Source: Pseudactinotalea terrae (GTDB lineage: Bacteria > Actinomycetota > Actinomycetes > Actinomycetales > Beutenbergiaceae). Taken from it: 64,000 bases of DNA. The position numbers were made by a program, and so were the translations under genes. Below are positions 7,653-15,513 of the stretch, piece by piece. The notes under the pieces were generated by a model. It searched no databases and was not told the DNA's origin. It was given only the letters and a program-made list of their open reading frames with translations. Numbering within the stretch: the stretch's first letter is position 1; each line of letters opens with the position of its first letter. The DNA is taken from the NCBI RefSeq assembly GCF_009733845.1, contig NZ_WNXZ01000003.1, positions 434,001-498,000 on the forward strand, given 5' to 3'.

Positions 7653-9707
7653 ATGTCGACAACCGCACCGAGCGCCTCACCAGGGGGCGCTCCACCCACC
7701 GCTGACGAGCTGCTCGCCGCGCTCGACCCGGATCAGCGCGAGGTCGCGAGCTCGCTGTCCGGACCGCTGTGCGTGCTCGCGGGGGCTGGCACCGGCAAGA
7801 CCCGGGCGATCACCTACCGGATCGCGCACGGCGTCGTCACCGGGCGCTACGACCCCCGCCGGGTCCTCGCGGTCACCTTCACCGCTCGTGCGGCCGGTGA
7901 GATGCGCTCGCGGCTGCGGGATCTCGGAGTCGGAGCGGTGCAGGCCCGCACGTTCCACGCGGCGGCGCTGCGACAGCTCTCGTACTTCTGGCCCCAGGCG
8001 GTCGGGGGCGGTGTCCCCCGCATCGCGGAGCACAAGGCTCCGCTGATCGGTGAGGCCGCAGGGCGGCTCGGGCTGGCGGTCGACCGGATCGCGATCCGCG
8101 ACCTCGCGGCCGAGGTCGAGTGGGCGAAGGTCAGCATGGTCACCCCCGACGACTACGTGCGTGCTGCCTCGGCGGCGGGGCGCACCGATGCCGCCGGTCA
8201 CGACCTCACGACCGTGTCGCGGCTGCTCTCGGTCTACGAGGAGGCCAAGTCCGAGCGCGGCGTCATCGACTTCGAGGACGTGCTGCTGCTCACGGTCGGC
8301 ATCCTGGCCGAACGGGAGGATGTCGCGGCGCAGGTGCGCACCCAGTACCGGCACTTCGTCATCGACGAGTACCAGGACGTCTCGCCGCTGCAGCAACGGC
8401 TCCTCGACCTGTGGCTCGGGGACCGCGACGAGATCTGCGTCGTCGGAGACGTCTCCCAGACGATCTACTCCTTCACCGGCGCGACGCCGCGCTACCTCAC
8501 CGACTTCCGCCGCAGGCATCCCGAGGCAGCCGTGGTGCGGCTCGTGCGGGACTACCGCAGCACCCCGCAGGTGGTGCGCCTGGCCAACGAGGTGCTCGAG
8601 CGCGCCGGTCGGCACCGCAACGCTGCCGCGGTCGAGCTGATCGCCGGCCGCCCCTCCGGTCGACCGGTCGCCTTCGACACCTACGACGACGACGACGCCG
8701 AGGCGCGCGGCATCGCCACCAGGATCGCCGCGCTGCAGCGTGAGGGCGTGCCGGCCGCCGAGATCGCCGTGCTGTACCGGACCAACGCGCAGTCGCAGGT
8801 GTTCGAGCAGGCGTTCGCGCAGGCGGGTATCGGCTACCTGGTCCGCGGTGGTGAGCGGTTCTTCTCCCGTGCCGAGGTCCGTGACGCGATGGTGCTGCTG
8901 CGCGGCGCCGCGCGCGCGCAGCTGGACGGCACGATGCCCGAGCACGTGCGCGCGGTTCTCACCGGTGCGGGGTGGCAGCACGAGCCACCGGCCGCGCGCG
9001 GTGCCACACGCGAGCGCTGGGAGTCGCTGAACGCCCTGGTGCTGCTCGCCGACGAGATCGCCGCGAGCCGCGACGCCGACATGCAGGGCTTCGTCGACGA
9101 GCTGATCGAGCGGGCGGCGGCGCAGCACGCTCCCACCGTCGACGGCGTCACGCTCGCCTCCCTGCACGCCGCGAAGGGTCTGGAGTGGGACGCCGTGTTC
9201 CTCGCCGGCGTGAGCGAGGGCCTGCTGCCGATCTCGCTCGCCGAGGGCGACGACGCGATCGCCGAGGAACGCCGGCTGCTGTACGTCGGCATCACCCGGG
9301 CACGCGAGCACCTGACGCTCTCCTTCGCGCGGTCGCGCACCGCCGGTGGCCGCGGCAACCGCCGCCGTTCCCGTTTCCTCGACGGGATCTGGCCCGAGGC
9401 CAGCACCAGCGGTCGTCGCTCGACCAAGCACGCGCGAACCGGGGAGACCCGCACCGCGCTCGCCGCCCAGGATGTCGACCCCGAGCTCTACGAGCGACTC
9501 CGCAGCTGGCGGGCTCAGGTCGCCGGCCAGATCGACAAGCCGACCTTCGCGGTGCTCCACGACTCGACGCTGGTGGCGATCGCCGCGGCGCAACCGCGCG
9601 AGCTGCGCCAGCTCGCGATCCTCCGCGGGATCGGGCCCACGAAGATCGAGGCCTACGGAGCGCAGATCCTCGCCGTCGTGCGCGGTGACGAACCCACGCT
9701 GGAGTGA
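7653..9707 (+). CDS. uvrD2: ATP-dependent DNA helicase UvrD2 with HRDC domain
   Basis: A 684-residue SF1A helicase: Walker A GAGTGKT near the N terminus, DEYQD, GDVSQTIYSFTGA, SLHAAKGLEWD, and VGITRAREHL. The C-terminal about 80 residues (DPELYERLRSWR through ILRGIGPTKIEAYG) form an HRDC domain, the hallmark of UvrD2 among actinobacterial UvrD proteins. Mycobacterial UvrD2 has a tetracysteine motif between the helicase core and HRDC; the linker here contains no cysteine. ATG at 7653 was chosen; GAGAAT lies 8 nt before it as a possible -10. The expected role is 3'-5' unwinding in DNA repair. Confidence 0.9.
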   Translation: MSTTAPSASPGGAPPTADELLAALDPDQREVASSLSGPLCVLAGAGTGKTRAITYRIAHGVVTGRYDPRRVLAVTFTARAAGEMRSRLRDLGVGAVQARTFHAAALRQLSYFWPQAVGGGVPRIAEHKAPLIGEAAGRLGLAVDRIAIRDLAAEVEWAKVSMVTPDDYVRAASAAGRTDAAGHDLTTVSRLLSVYEEAKSERGVIDFEDVLLLTVGILAEREDVAAQVRTQYRHFVIDEYQDVSPLQQRLLDLWLGDRDEICVVGDVSQTIYSFTGATPRYLTDFRRRHPEAAVVRLVRDYRSTPQVVRLANEVLERAGRHRNAAAVELIAGRPSGRPVAFDTYDDDDAEARGIATRIAALQREGVPAAEIAVLYRTNAQSQVFEQAFAQAGIGYLVRGGERFFSRAEVRDAMVLLRGAARAQLDGTMPEHVRAVLTGAGWQHEPPAARGATRERWESLNALVLLADEIAASRDADMQGFVDELIERAAAQHAPTVDGVTLASLHAAKGLEWDAVFLAGVSEGLLPISLAEGDDAIAEERRLLYVGITRAREHLTLSFARSRTAGGRGNRRRSRFLDGIWPEASTSGRRSTKHARTGETRTALAAQDVDPELYERLRSWRAQVAGQIDKPTFAVLHDSTLVAIAAAQPRELRQLAILRGIGPTKIEAYGAQILAVVRGDEPTLE

Positions 9708-9730
9708 CGCGACGCGCACCGATCGAGGGC

Positions 9731-9784
9731 GCGAAAAAGAATCTCGATAAATACCTTGGACCCCTCCGCAGCGGGGTGTAACGT
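9731..9784 (+). promoter_or_regulatory. whiB7 promoter with upstream AT-rich element
   Basis: An A/T-rich stretch (AAAAAGAATCTCGATAAATA, 9734-9753) is followed by TTGGAC (9756-9761) and, exactly 17 bp later, TAACGT (9779-9784). WhiB7 of other actinobacteria activates its own promoter by binding an AT-rich box immediately before the -35 through its AT-hook, and this arrangement is the same. It is by far the most A/T-rich stretch nearby. Confidence 0.7.
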
Positions 9785-9857
9785 CATGCCCGTTCTGTGA
9801 GTCGGACCTGGCCTAGCCAGCATGAGGGTCCCCGATCAAGAGGAGGTGGAATTCGCT

Positions 9858-10013
9858 GTGATGAATCTGATGAAGGCCTACGGCCCGTCGATCGCCCCAC
9901 GCGGCGTCCTCTTCGATCGAGGTATCCGCAACAGGGGACTGGGCGCTCTGCCCATCCCCACGGGCGGCGCGGTCGATCAGACCCGTAGCGCCTCCACCGG
10001 CTCCGTTTCCTGA
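9858..10013 (+). CDS. whiB7 leader peptide (uORF)
   Basis: A 51-residue ORF between the whiB7 promoter and whiB7. It is preceded by a near-perfect Shine-Dalgarno AGGAGGT (9841-9847), far stronger than most in this window. It can start at GTG 9858 or ATG 9861 (MNLMKAYGPS). In mycobacteria and Streptomyces, stalling of ribosomes on such a leader by antibiotics prevents premature termination and induces whiB7. The 130-nt stretch after it contains the palindrome CGCCATCGATGGCG and the inverted repeat GCCGG...CCGGC. An in-frame ATG at 9822 would give a longer version but lacks a good ribosome site. Confidence 0.6.
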   Translation: MMNLMKAYGPSIAPRGVLFDRGIRNRGLGALPIPTGGAVDQTRSASTGSVS

Positions 10014-10067
10014 CGCATCTCTCGCGATCAGCTGCGGAGCATCAGGCCCGCGGCTGACCCTCATCTT

Positions 10068-10112
10068 CGCCATCGATGGCGGGACGAGGTCGTTCAACCG
10101 CCGGCCAGACCG
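10068..10112 (+). promoter_or_regulatory. Possible attenuator structures in whiB7 leader
   Basis: The perfect inverted repeat CGCCATCGATGGCG (10068-10081) and the hairpin GCCGG-CCAGA-CCGGC shortly after lie between the leader ORF stop and the whiB7 ribosome site. No U-run follows either hairpin, so a classical intrinsic terminator is not seen. They could act as alternative anti-terminator or pause structures. Folding was not computed. Confidence 0.35.
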
Positions 10113-10143
10113 GCTGACCGAACGAGTGCCTCAGGAGCACCCC

Positions 10144-10476
10144 GTGAAGTACACATCAATCTTCGACACGATCTCTGGGTCGGCGACGAGCTGGCCGTCG
10201 CCCTCGGCGACCGCCGAGCCCGACCTCTCAGTTCCCTGCCAGGACCCCTCCAACCTCGAGCTGTGGTTCGCCGAACGAGGCGACGACGTCGAGCGAGCAA
10301 AGGCCATGTGCGCCGAGTGCCCCCTCAAGGCGTCGTGCCTCGAGGGCGCGATCGAGCGCGCCGAGCCCTGGGGCGTCTGGGGCGGGGAGGTCTTCATCGA
10401 CGGCCGCGTGGTCCCGCGCAAGCGGGGTCGGGGCCGGCCGCGCAAGGACGAGGCCGCGCGCTGGAGCGCAGCGTGA
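10144..10476 (+). CDS. whiB7: WhiB7-family redox-sensing transcriptional regulator
   Basis: A 110-residue Wbl protein. Four cysteines (32, 56, 59, 65) bind a 4Fe-4S cluster, the WGVWGG turn follows, and the C-terminal RGRPRK (about 96-101) is the AT-hook that marks WhiB7 and binds the minor groove of AT-rich promoters. WhiB7 partners with the primary sigma factor to switch on intrinsic antibiotic-resistance genes. GTG at 10144 was chosen because AGGAG lies 6 nt upstream; a GTG at 10126 lacks this. The promoter, leader ORF and position next to uvrD2 all agree with the assignment. Confidence 0.93.
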   Translation: MKYTSIFDTISGSATSWPSPSATAEPDLSVPCQDPSNLELWFAERGDDVERAKAMCAECPLKASCLEGAIERAEPWGVWGGEVFIDGRVVPRKRGRGRPRKDEAARWSAA

Positions 10477-10486
10477 CCGGCTCGCG

Positions 10487-11548
10487 TCACGACCCGCCGT
10501 CGTGGTGCCCCACGGGTGCCACGGCGGCGTCGTCGTGCCCGGAGCGCGCCGGCGGCAGCGACAGCTGAGCGCATCCGCAGTCCGGGTGCACCGCCCACTC
10601 GCGGTAGCGGGGCAGCGGGTAGGTCGCGCTGACCTCGAGCGAGGTCCCCGCCACCAGCACGCCCCGGCCGTCGGCGACCGCGAGCACCTGGTGCGCCGCC
10701 AGCGCGGCACCGAGCCACGCGAGCGAGGTCTCCGTGCCCTCGGGTGGGCTGGTGGTGATCTGGGTGGCGACCGCCGGCCACCGGGGGTCCTCGTCCGTGC
10801 GGTGCAGGTCGAGGCACCGGAGGCACGGACCGTCACCGGGCCGCACCAGCGGCCCGATCACCACGTCGACCTCCCGCACCAGCACCGGCAGGTGGGCGAT
10901 GTCCTCGCGCATCAGTGGTCGCGCTCGCACCGGGTCGACCGCGCCGTGCTGGACGAGCACCACCAGGTCGGGGTGGGCGCCCGCCGCTGCGCTCAGCGCC
11001 GTCATCGGCGAGGCGGACCGCAGCAGCGCGAAGGCTCGTTCCTGCCGCGGCAGGGCCAGGTCAGGCGGGCGGTAGCCCGCGACCCCCAGGTCGTCGAGCG
11101 TGACCGGCCGCGCGTCGTCGAGGACCACGGTGCCCACCCCGGCCTGGGCGAGGATCTGTGCGATCCGCAGCCCGAGCTGGTCGAGGCCGCTCACCACCAC
11201 GTGAGCGGAGCGCCGGGAACGTGTCCGCTCGTGCCCTGCGACCGCGGCCAGGTGCCAGTAGCGATCATCCGAGGTGTCGTGCAGCGGCACGCCGTTCATC
11301 AGGTAGCCACGTTCCTCGAGCCGGTCCATGAGCGCGCGCACCGGCGCGCGACCGACCCCGAGGGTGCGGGCGTAGACGTTGAGCTCGGGCTCACCGCCGA
11401 GCCGGGGGAGCTGCTCCAGCAGGCTCTGCTGGATGGGGTCGAGGTCGTCGAGCACGACGGCGCAGCGTGGGTCGATCCCGACCTGTGACGTCCCGGGCTC
11501 GCGCCAGAGCACCCTCACGCCCGGTCGCAGGTAGCGGGCTGCTGGCAT
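10487..11548 (-). CDS. ThiF/cyclodehydratase-like protein of the whiB7 neighbourhood
   Basis: A 353-residue protein. An N-terminal winged-helix-like segment (about residues 35-95) precedes a Rossmann-like segment (VVVSGLDQLGLRIAQILAQ), then an E1-like C-terminal half containing GPCLRCLDLHR and, near the end, HPDCGC, two CxxC/CxC pairs that could hold zinc as in ThiF/MoeB-type enzymes. The canonical ATP-binding GxGxxG is not intact, so adenylating activity is doubtful. Proteins of this kind occur beside uvrD2/whiB7 in other actinobacteria, with no established role. ATG 11548 (MPAARYLRPG) was preferred because upstream in-frame sequence is non-coding in character. Confidence 0.6.
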   Translation of the reverse strand: MPAARYLRPGVRVLWREPGTSQVGIDPRCAVVLDDLDPIQQSLLEQLPRLGGEPELNVYARTLGVGRAPVRALMDRLEERGYLMNGVPLHDTSDDRYWHLAAVAGHERTRSRRSAHVVVSGLDQLGLRIAQILAQAGVGTVVLDDARPVTLDDLGVAGYRPPDLALPRQERAFALLRSASPMTALSAAAGAHPDLVVLVQHGAVDPVRARPLMREDIAHLPVLVREVDVVIGPLVRPGDGPCLRCLDLHRTDEDPRWPAVATQITTSPPEGTETSLAWLGAALAAHQVLAVADGRGVLVAGTSLEVSATYPLPRYREWAVHPDCGCAQLSLPPARSGHDDAAVAPVGHHDGGS

Positions 11549-11663
11549 CTGGCGAGCGTGGCACGCAGCCGCCCGGGGTGCGAGGGTGCCCGTCCGATCT
11601 GTGGATGAACCGCGCCGGCCCACGGGCTGTGGATAGCGCGACGGGAGTGTCGGTGCCCGCTGC

Positions 11664-11669
11664 GATACT
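11664..11669 (+). promoter_or_regulatory. Candidate -10 element (GATACT), leaderless metallopeptidase gene
   Basis: GATACT ends 6 nt before the GTG start at 11676, the same spacing as other likely leaderless genes here. Confidence 0.4.
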
Positions 11670-11675
11670 CGGCAG

Positions 11676-12227
11676 GTGCCCAGCTCACCCGCCCCCGAGA
11701 TCGAGGTGCGCCGCAGCTCCCGCCGGCGGCGCACGGTGTCGGCGTTCCGCGAGAACGGCCGGCTGGTCGTCGCCATCCCCGCGCGGTTCACGCGCGCCGA
11801 GGAGGAGCACTGGGTCGCGGAGATGACCAAGCGGGTGATGGCCAAGGAGGTGCGTCGCCGTCCGAGCGATGACGATCTCGCCGCCCGCGCCGACCGGTTG
11901 GCTGCCACCTATCTGCCGCAGGGCGTCCGGCCCCGCTCGGTCGCGTGGGTGACCAATCAGGGCCGTCGGTGGGGGTCCTGCACACCGGCGCAGGGGACGA
12001 TCCGGCTCTCCCACCGGCTGCAGGGGATGCCGAGCTGGGTCATCGACTACGTGCTGGTGCACGAGCTCGCGCACCTGGTGGTCAGCGGGCACAACCAGCA
12101 GTTCTGGGACGTCGTCAACCGTTACCCGCACACCGAGCGGGCGCGCGGCTTCCTGCACGGCATCTCGTACCGTGACGCCGAGAGCGATCCCGACGCGGAC
12201 CCGGAGAGCGAGCCGGAGCTGGACTGA
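11676..12227 (+). CDS. YgjP-like (DUF45) zinc metallopeptidase
   Basis: A 183-residue protein of the M48/YgjP (DUF45) family. The zinc-binding helix reads VLVHELAHLVVSGHNQQFWDVV, giving HExxH plus a third His five residues on, and is preceded by the family signature WGSC. The C-terminal 20 residues are an acidic tail rich in Asp and Glu. The substrate is unknown; it is probably a soluble cytoplasmic protein, as no signal peptide or membrane segment is seen. The gene points toward the convergent DUF2342 gene, with 1 bp between their stops. Confidence 0.8.
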   Translation: MPSSPAPEIEVRRSSRRRRTVSAFRENGRLVVAIPARFTRAEEEHWVAEMTKRVMAKEVRRRPSDDDLAARADRLAATYLPQGVRPRSVAWVTNQGRRWGSCTPAQGTIRLSHRLQGMPSWVIDYVLVHELAHLVVSGHNQQFWDVVNRYPHTERARGFLHGISYRDAESDPDADPESEPELD

Positions 12228-12228
12228 C

Positions 12229-13644
12229 TCAGTCCTTCGGTTGCTGAGGGTCCTCGTCGGCAGGGTTCTCCTGCGGGGCGTCATCCCCGCCAGCGTCGTT
12301 GAGGATGGCCTCGAGGGCAGCGTCGAGGTCGGCGCTGATGTCGCTGTCCTCGGCGTGGCGGTCGCCGAACAGCTCCGGCTGATCGAGGTCCTCGGTGGTG
12401 GGGAACAGATCGAGCTGGGCCCACAGCGCATCGCGTCCGGTCACGCCGCGGTCGCGGGCGATGACCGCCCACAAGCGGGCGGCGTCACGGGCGCGCCGCG
12501 GGCGCAGCTCCAGCCCGACCAGCTGGCGGAACGTGTCCTCCGCCGGGCCGCCGGCGGCGCGCCGGCGGCGCAGCATCTCGCGCAACGGGACGGCGTGCGG
12601 CAGGTGCGGTGCGACGGCGGCGGCTGTCACCTCCTCGACCCAGCCCTCCACGAGTGCGAGCGCGGTCTCGAGCCGCAGCAGCGCGCGCTCCTGGTCGGGT
12701 GTGCGCTGCGGCGAGAAAATGCCCTGCCCCATCGCGGCGCGGAGCTGCTCCACGTCGGTGGGGTCGATCGAGCGGACCGCCTCCTCCATCTGCTCGGCGT
12801 CGATCTCGATACCGCGGGCGTACGCCTCGACAGCCCCGAGCAGGTGCGCCCGCAGCCATGGCACGTGCGTGAACAGGCGCGCGGTCGCCGCCTCACGGAC
12901 AGCGAGGAAGTGCCACACCTCGTCGGTCTCGGCGTCGAGCCCCTCGGCGAACGCCTCGACATTCGCGGGGACCAGCAGCAGCTCGCTGCCGGAGAGCAGC
13001 GGCAGCCCGGTGTCGGTGCCGCCGAAGACCTCGCGTGCCAGCGTGCCGGAGCCCTGGCCCACCTGCATCGCGAAACCGAGCCGTCCCAGCTTGGTGATCA
13101 GCCTGGGCAGGTCCATCCCGCCGGGCAGCGCTCCGATCTCCTCGGGCAGCTCGTCGCCGCCCAGCTGATCGGACAGCACGCGCGCGAGCGCCTCCGCCAC
13201 CGACACCCCGATCGGGTCCGCGACCGCACGCCACGTCGGCAGCGTCCGTTCCACCCAGTCGGCCCGGGAGGCGGCCACGTGCGGACCGCCTGCGGGAGGA
13301 AGGTCGGTCGCCGCGTCGAGCCAGAGGTCCGCGACCGTGAGCACCGACCGGACCTTCTGCGCCTGGGCGGCGGTCACGCTCGGGTCGCCACCGGCATGGG
13401 CGACCTGGCGCGCGACGTCGTGCGCGAACCGCCAGTCGGACTCACCGCCGTCGTCGGAGGCGAGGATGCGCTGCATCTGGGCCATGGCGGCCGCCAGCGC
13501 CTGCGGGTTGTTGCCGAAGCCGGTGGACCTCGCCCACTCGGCCGGGTCGGCGCCGCTCGCCTCGAGCGCGCGCATCGCCTCCTCGGCTGCCTCGGCTCCG
13601 AGAACCGACTCGAGCATCCGCCGCCACTGCTCGCGATCATCCAT
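12229..13644 (-). CDS. DUF2342 'zinc-dependent metalloprotease' family protein lacking HExxH
   Basis: A 471-residue member of the actinobacterial DUF2342 family, recognised from GSGTLAREVFGGTDTGLPLL and from the helix that normally reads HEAAHARLF followed by HVPWL. Here the helix is VREAATARLFTHVPWL: both zinc-ligand histidines are replaced (Arg and Thr), while the rest is conserved. It is therefore unlikely to be a conventional zinc protease and may be a pseudoenzyme or the hydrolase-like branch of the family. An acidic tail follows. ATG 13644 lies 6 nt after TACCGT on the minus strand, suggesting a leaderless transcript. Its divergent neighbour is the PDZ protease. Confidence 0.8.
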   Translation of the reverse strand: MDDREQWRRMLESVLGAEAAEEAMRALEASGADPAEWARSTGFGNNPQALAAAMAQMQRILASDDGGESDWRFAHDVARQVAHAGGDPSVTAAQAQKVRSVLTVADLWLDAATDLPPAGGPHVAASRADWVERTLPTWRAVADPIGVSVAEALARVLSDQLGGDELPEEIGALPGGMDLPRLITKLGRLGFAMQVGQGSGTLAREVFGGTDTGLPLLSGSELLLVPANVEAFAEGLDAETDEVWHFLAVREAATARLFTHVPWLRAHLLGAVEAYARGIEIDAEQMEEAVRSIDPTDVEQLRAAMGQGIFSPQRTPDQERALLRLETALALVEGWVEEVTAAAVAPHLPHAVPLREMLRRRRAAGGPAEDTFRQLVGLELRPRRARDAARLWAVIARDRGVTGRDALWAQLDLFPTTEDLDQPELFGDRHAEDSDISADLDAALEAILNDAGGDDAPQENPADEDPQQPKD

Positions 13645-13650
13645 GCTCCG

Positions 13651-13656
13651 ACGGTA
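13651..13656 (-). promoter_or_regulatory. Candidate -10 element (TACCGT), leaderless DUF2342 gene
   Basis: TACCGT on the minus strand, 6 nt before the ATG at 13644. Confidence 0.4.
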
Positions 13657-13771
13657 CGCGGCGTCGCACCACCGCGGCTGGATCGGGCTGCCAGGTTCGC
13701 TCAGGGCGCACGGATGCGGGGGAGAGCCCCCGTGTCAGGACCGGCCGCCGTCGTCGGCGAGAATGGCGCAC

Positions 13772-14863
13772 ATGGCCTCGACCTTGCGCACCCGGCTCGG
13801 CCGGTGGGGGGTGACCCCGCGGCTGATCACGATGACCGGGGCTGCCGTCGTCACGTTCGCGCTGCTGCTGACGATGATGACTGTCGACGTGCCGTACGGC
13901 GTGCGCGCACCCGGTCCGATCGTCGACACGCTCGAGAGCAGCGGCGACGTCGAGCTGATCACCGTCGAGGGCACCGAGACGTACCCGACGTCGGGGCACC
14001 TGTTCCTCACCACCGTCACCACGGCGGGCGGCCCGGGCTACGAGGTCGACGCGGGCGGGGTGATCCGTGGCTGGATATCCCCGGACATTATGGTCGCGCC
14101 CGTCGAGAGCTTCTTCGACACCAGCCAGACCCAGGATCAGATCAGCGACGCGTCGCAGCAGCAGATGCTGTCCTCGCAGCAGAACGCGACCGTGGCCGCG
14201 CTCACCGCGCTCGGGCACGACGTGCCCGCGCGGCTCACGATCGTGGGCGTGCAGGCGGGCTCCGGGTCCGACGGCGCGGTCGAGGACGGCGACGTCATCA
14301 CCGGCATCGAGGTCGGCGGCGAGCGCACCGTGGTCGCCACCTACGCCGATCTCGACGACGCACTCGAACGGACCGACCCGGGCACCACGGTGCAGCTGGA
14401 GGTCGAGCGCGCCGGCGAGGTGACCAGCCTCCCGATCGTCACGGGCGATGACGGCGCGGGCGGGAGCGTGCTCGGCGTCTTCCTGGCCGGCGAGTTCGAC
14501 TACCCGGTCGATGTGCACATCGAGATCGAGAACATCGGGGGTCCCAGCGCCGGCACGATGTTCGCGCTCGGGATCATCGACAAGCTGACCCCCGGGGAGA
14601 TGACCGGCGGGAACTCGATCGCCGGTACCGGGACGATCAGCCTCGGCGGCGACGTCGGGGCCATCGGGGGGATCCGGCAGAAGCTGGCGGCCGCGCGCGC
14701 AGGCGGCGCGGAGTACTTCCTCGCCCCGCTCGCGAACTGCGCCGAAGTCGTCGGTCACGTCCCGAACGGGCTCCAGGTGGTCGGCGTCAGCACCCTCGAG
14801 GGGGCACGCGCCGCGGTCGAGGCGATCGCGGCGGGCGGCAGCGCCGACCTGCCGAGCTGCTGA
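13772..14863 (+). CDS. PDZ-domain Lon-like (S16) membrane protease, YlbL family
   Basis: A 363-residue protein: an N-terminal membrane anchor (about residues 16-35, TMTGAAVVTFALLLTMMTV), an extracytoplasmic region, a PDZ domain (about 150-235), and a C-terminal Lon-type peptidase domain. The catalytic serine is in GGPSAGTMFALGI and the lysine in IRQKLAAARAGGAEYFL, giving the Ser-Lys dyad. ATG 13772 was chosen over ATG 13763, which is 3 codons earlier, because GGCGAG lies 10 nt before it and GAGAAT 7 nt before. It occurs next to the DUF2342 gene in most actinobacteria. Substrates are unknown. Confidence 0.88.
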   Translation: MASTLRTRLGRWGVTPRLITMTGAAVVTFALLLTMMTVDVPYGVRAPGPIVDTLESSGDVELITVEGTETYPTSGHLFLTTVTTAGGPGYEVDAGGVIRGWISPDIMVAPVESFFDTSQTQDQISDASQQQMLSSQQNATVAALTALGHDVPARLTIVGVQAGSGSDGAVEDGDVITGIEVGGERTVVATYADLDDALERTDPGTTVQLEVERAGEVTSLPIVTGDDGAGGSVLGVFLAGEFDYPVDVHIEIENIGGPSAGTMFALGIIDKLTPGEMTGGNSIAGTGTISLGGDVGAIGGIRQKLAAARAGGAEYFLAPLANCAEVVGHVPNGLQVVGVSTLEGARAAVEAIAAGGSADLPSC

Positions 14864-14887
14864 GCCGGCTCGTTCGGGAAGGTCGGC

Positions 14888-15448
14888 TCACTCCGCGAGC
14901 GTCGCGCTGATCGCCTCGACGAGGCCGGGGACCGCGTCGGGGGAGCCGCCCACGTTGTCGTCGGAGTCGTTGGCGCGGCTGCGCAGCGCGCACCACGACT
15001 CGCCGGTGCGGAGCACCCCGGCGGCGATGCGGACGTCCTGCCGCTGCGGGTGCGCCATCAGCTGCTCGACAGACATGTCTTCCGCAGCCTCGGCGGCCTC
15101 CGGTGGCACGACGATCCGCTCGACGACCACCGCTGCGCCGTCGACGGACTCCGGCCACGCCAGCTGGGCGAGGAGCTGCTCGAGATCGGCGGACGAGGGC
15201 AGGCCCTCCTGCTCGATCGAGGTCAGGTGGTGCGGGTTGTCCTTGGCCAGGGCGATCGCGTCGGCAGGCAGCTGCTCCGCGAGCTCGGGTGTGCGGGCGA
15301 GCGCCTCGGTGGTGCGGACCAGCGCGAACACCGCGGTAGGAGCGTCCCACCCGCCTCGTGCGACGTGTCGTTCGATGTCGATGACGGCGAGCCGCAGCGC
15401 CTCGCCGCGTGCCTGATCCTGGGTCTGGTCGTGCTCCATCCGCCTCAT
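14888..15448 (-). CDS. PPA1309 family protein
   Basis: A 186-residue soluble protein of unknown function, recognised by its conserved neighbourhood (PDZ protease on one side, UPF0182 on the other) and segments such as ALRLAVIDIERHVARGGWDAP and LRTGESWCALRSR. No membrane segment, nucleotide-binding motif or metal-binding cluster is visible. It converges with the PDZ protease gene, 24 bp away, and diverges from UPF0182. The ATG four codons further in (MEHDQTQ) is an equally good start. Confidence 0.75.
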   Translation of the reverse strand: MRRMEHDQTQDQARGEALRLAVIDIERHVARGGWDAPTAVFALVRTTEALARTPELAEQLPADAIALAKDNPHHLTSIEQEGLPSSADLEQLLAQLAWPESVDGAAVVVERIVVPPEAAEAAEDMSVEQLMAHPQRQDVRIAAGVLRTGESWCALRSRANDSDDNVGGSPDAVPGLVEAISATLAE

Positions 15449-15513
15449 CGTGGCACCACCGGCGCGATGTGGGAAACTTCCAGGGCGACTCGTGCGTTGC
15501 TCCCTGTGGAGCG

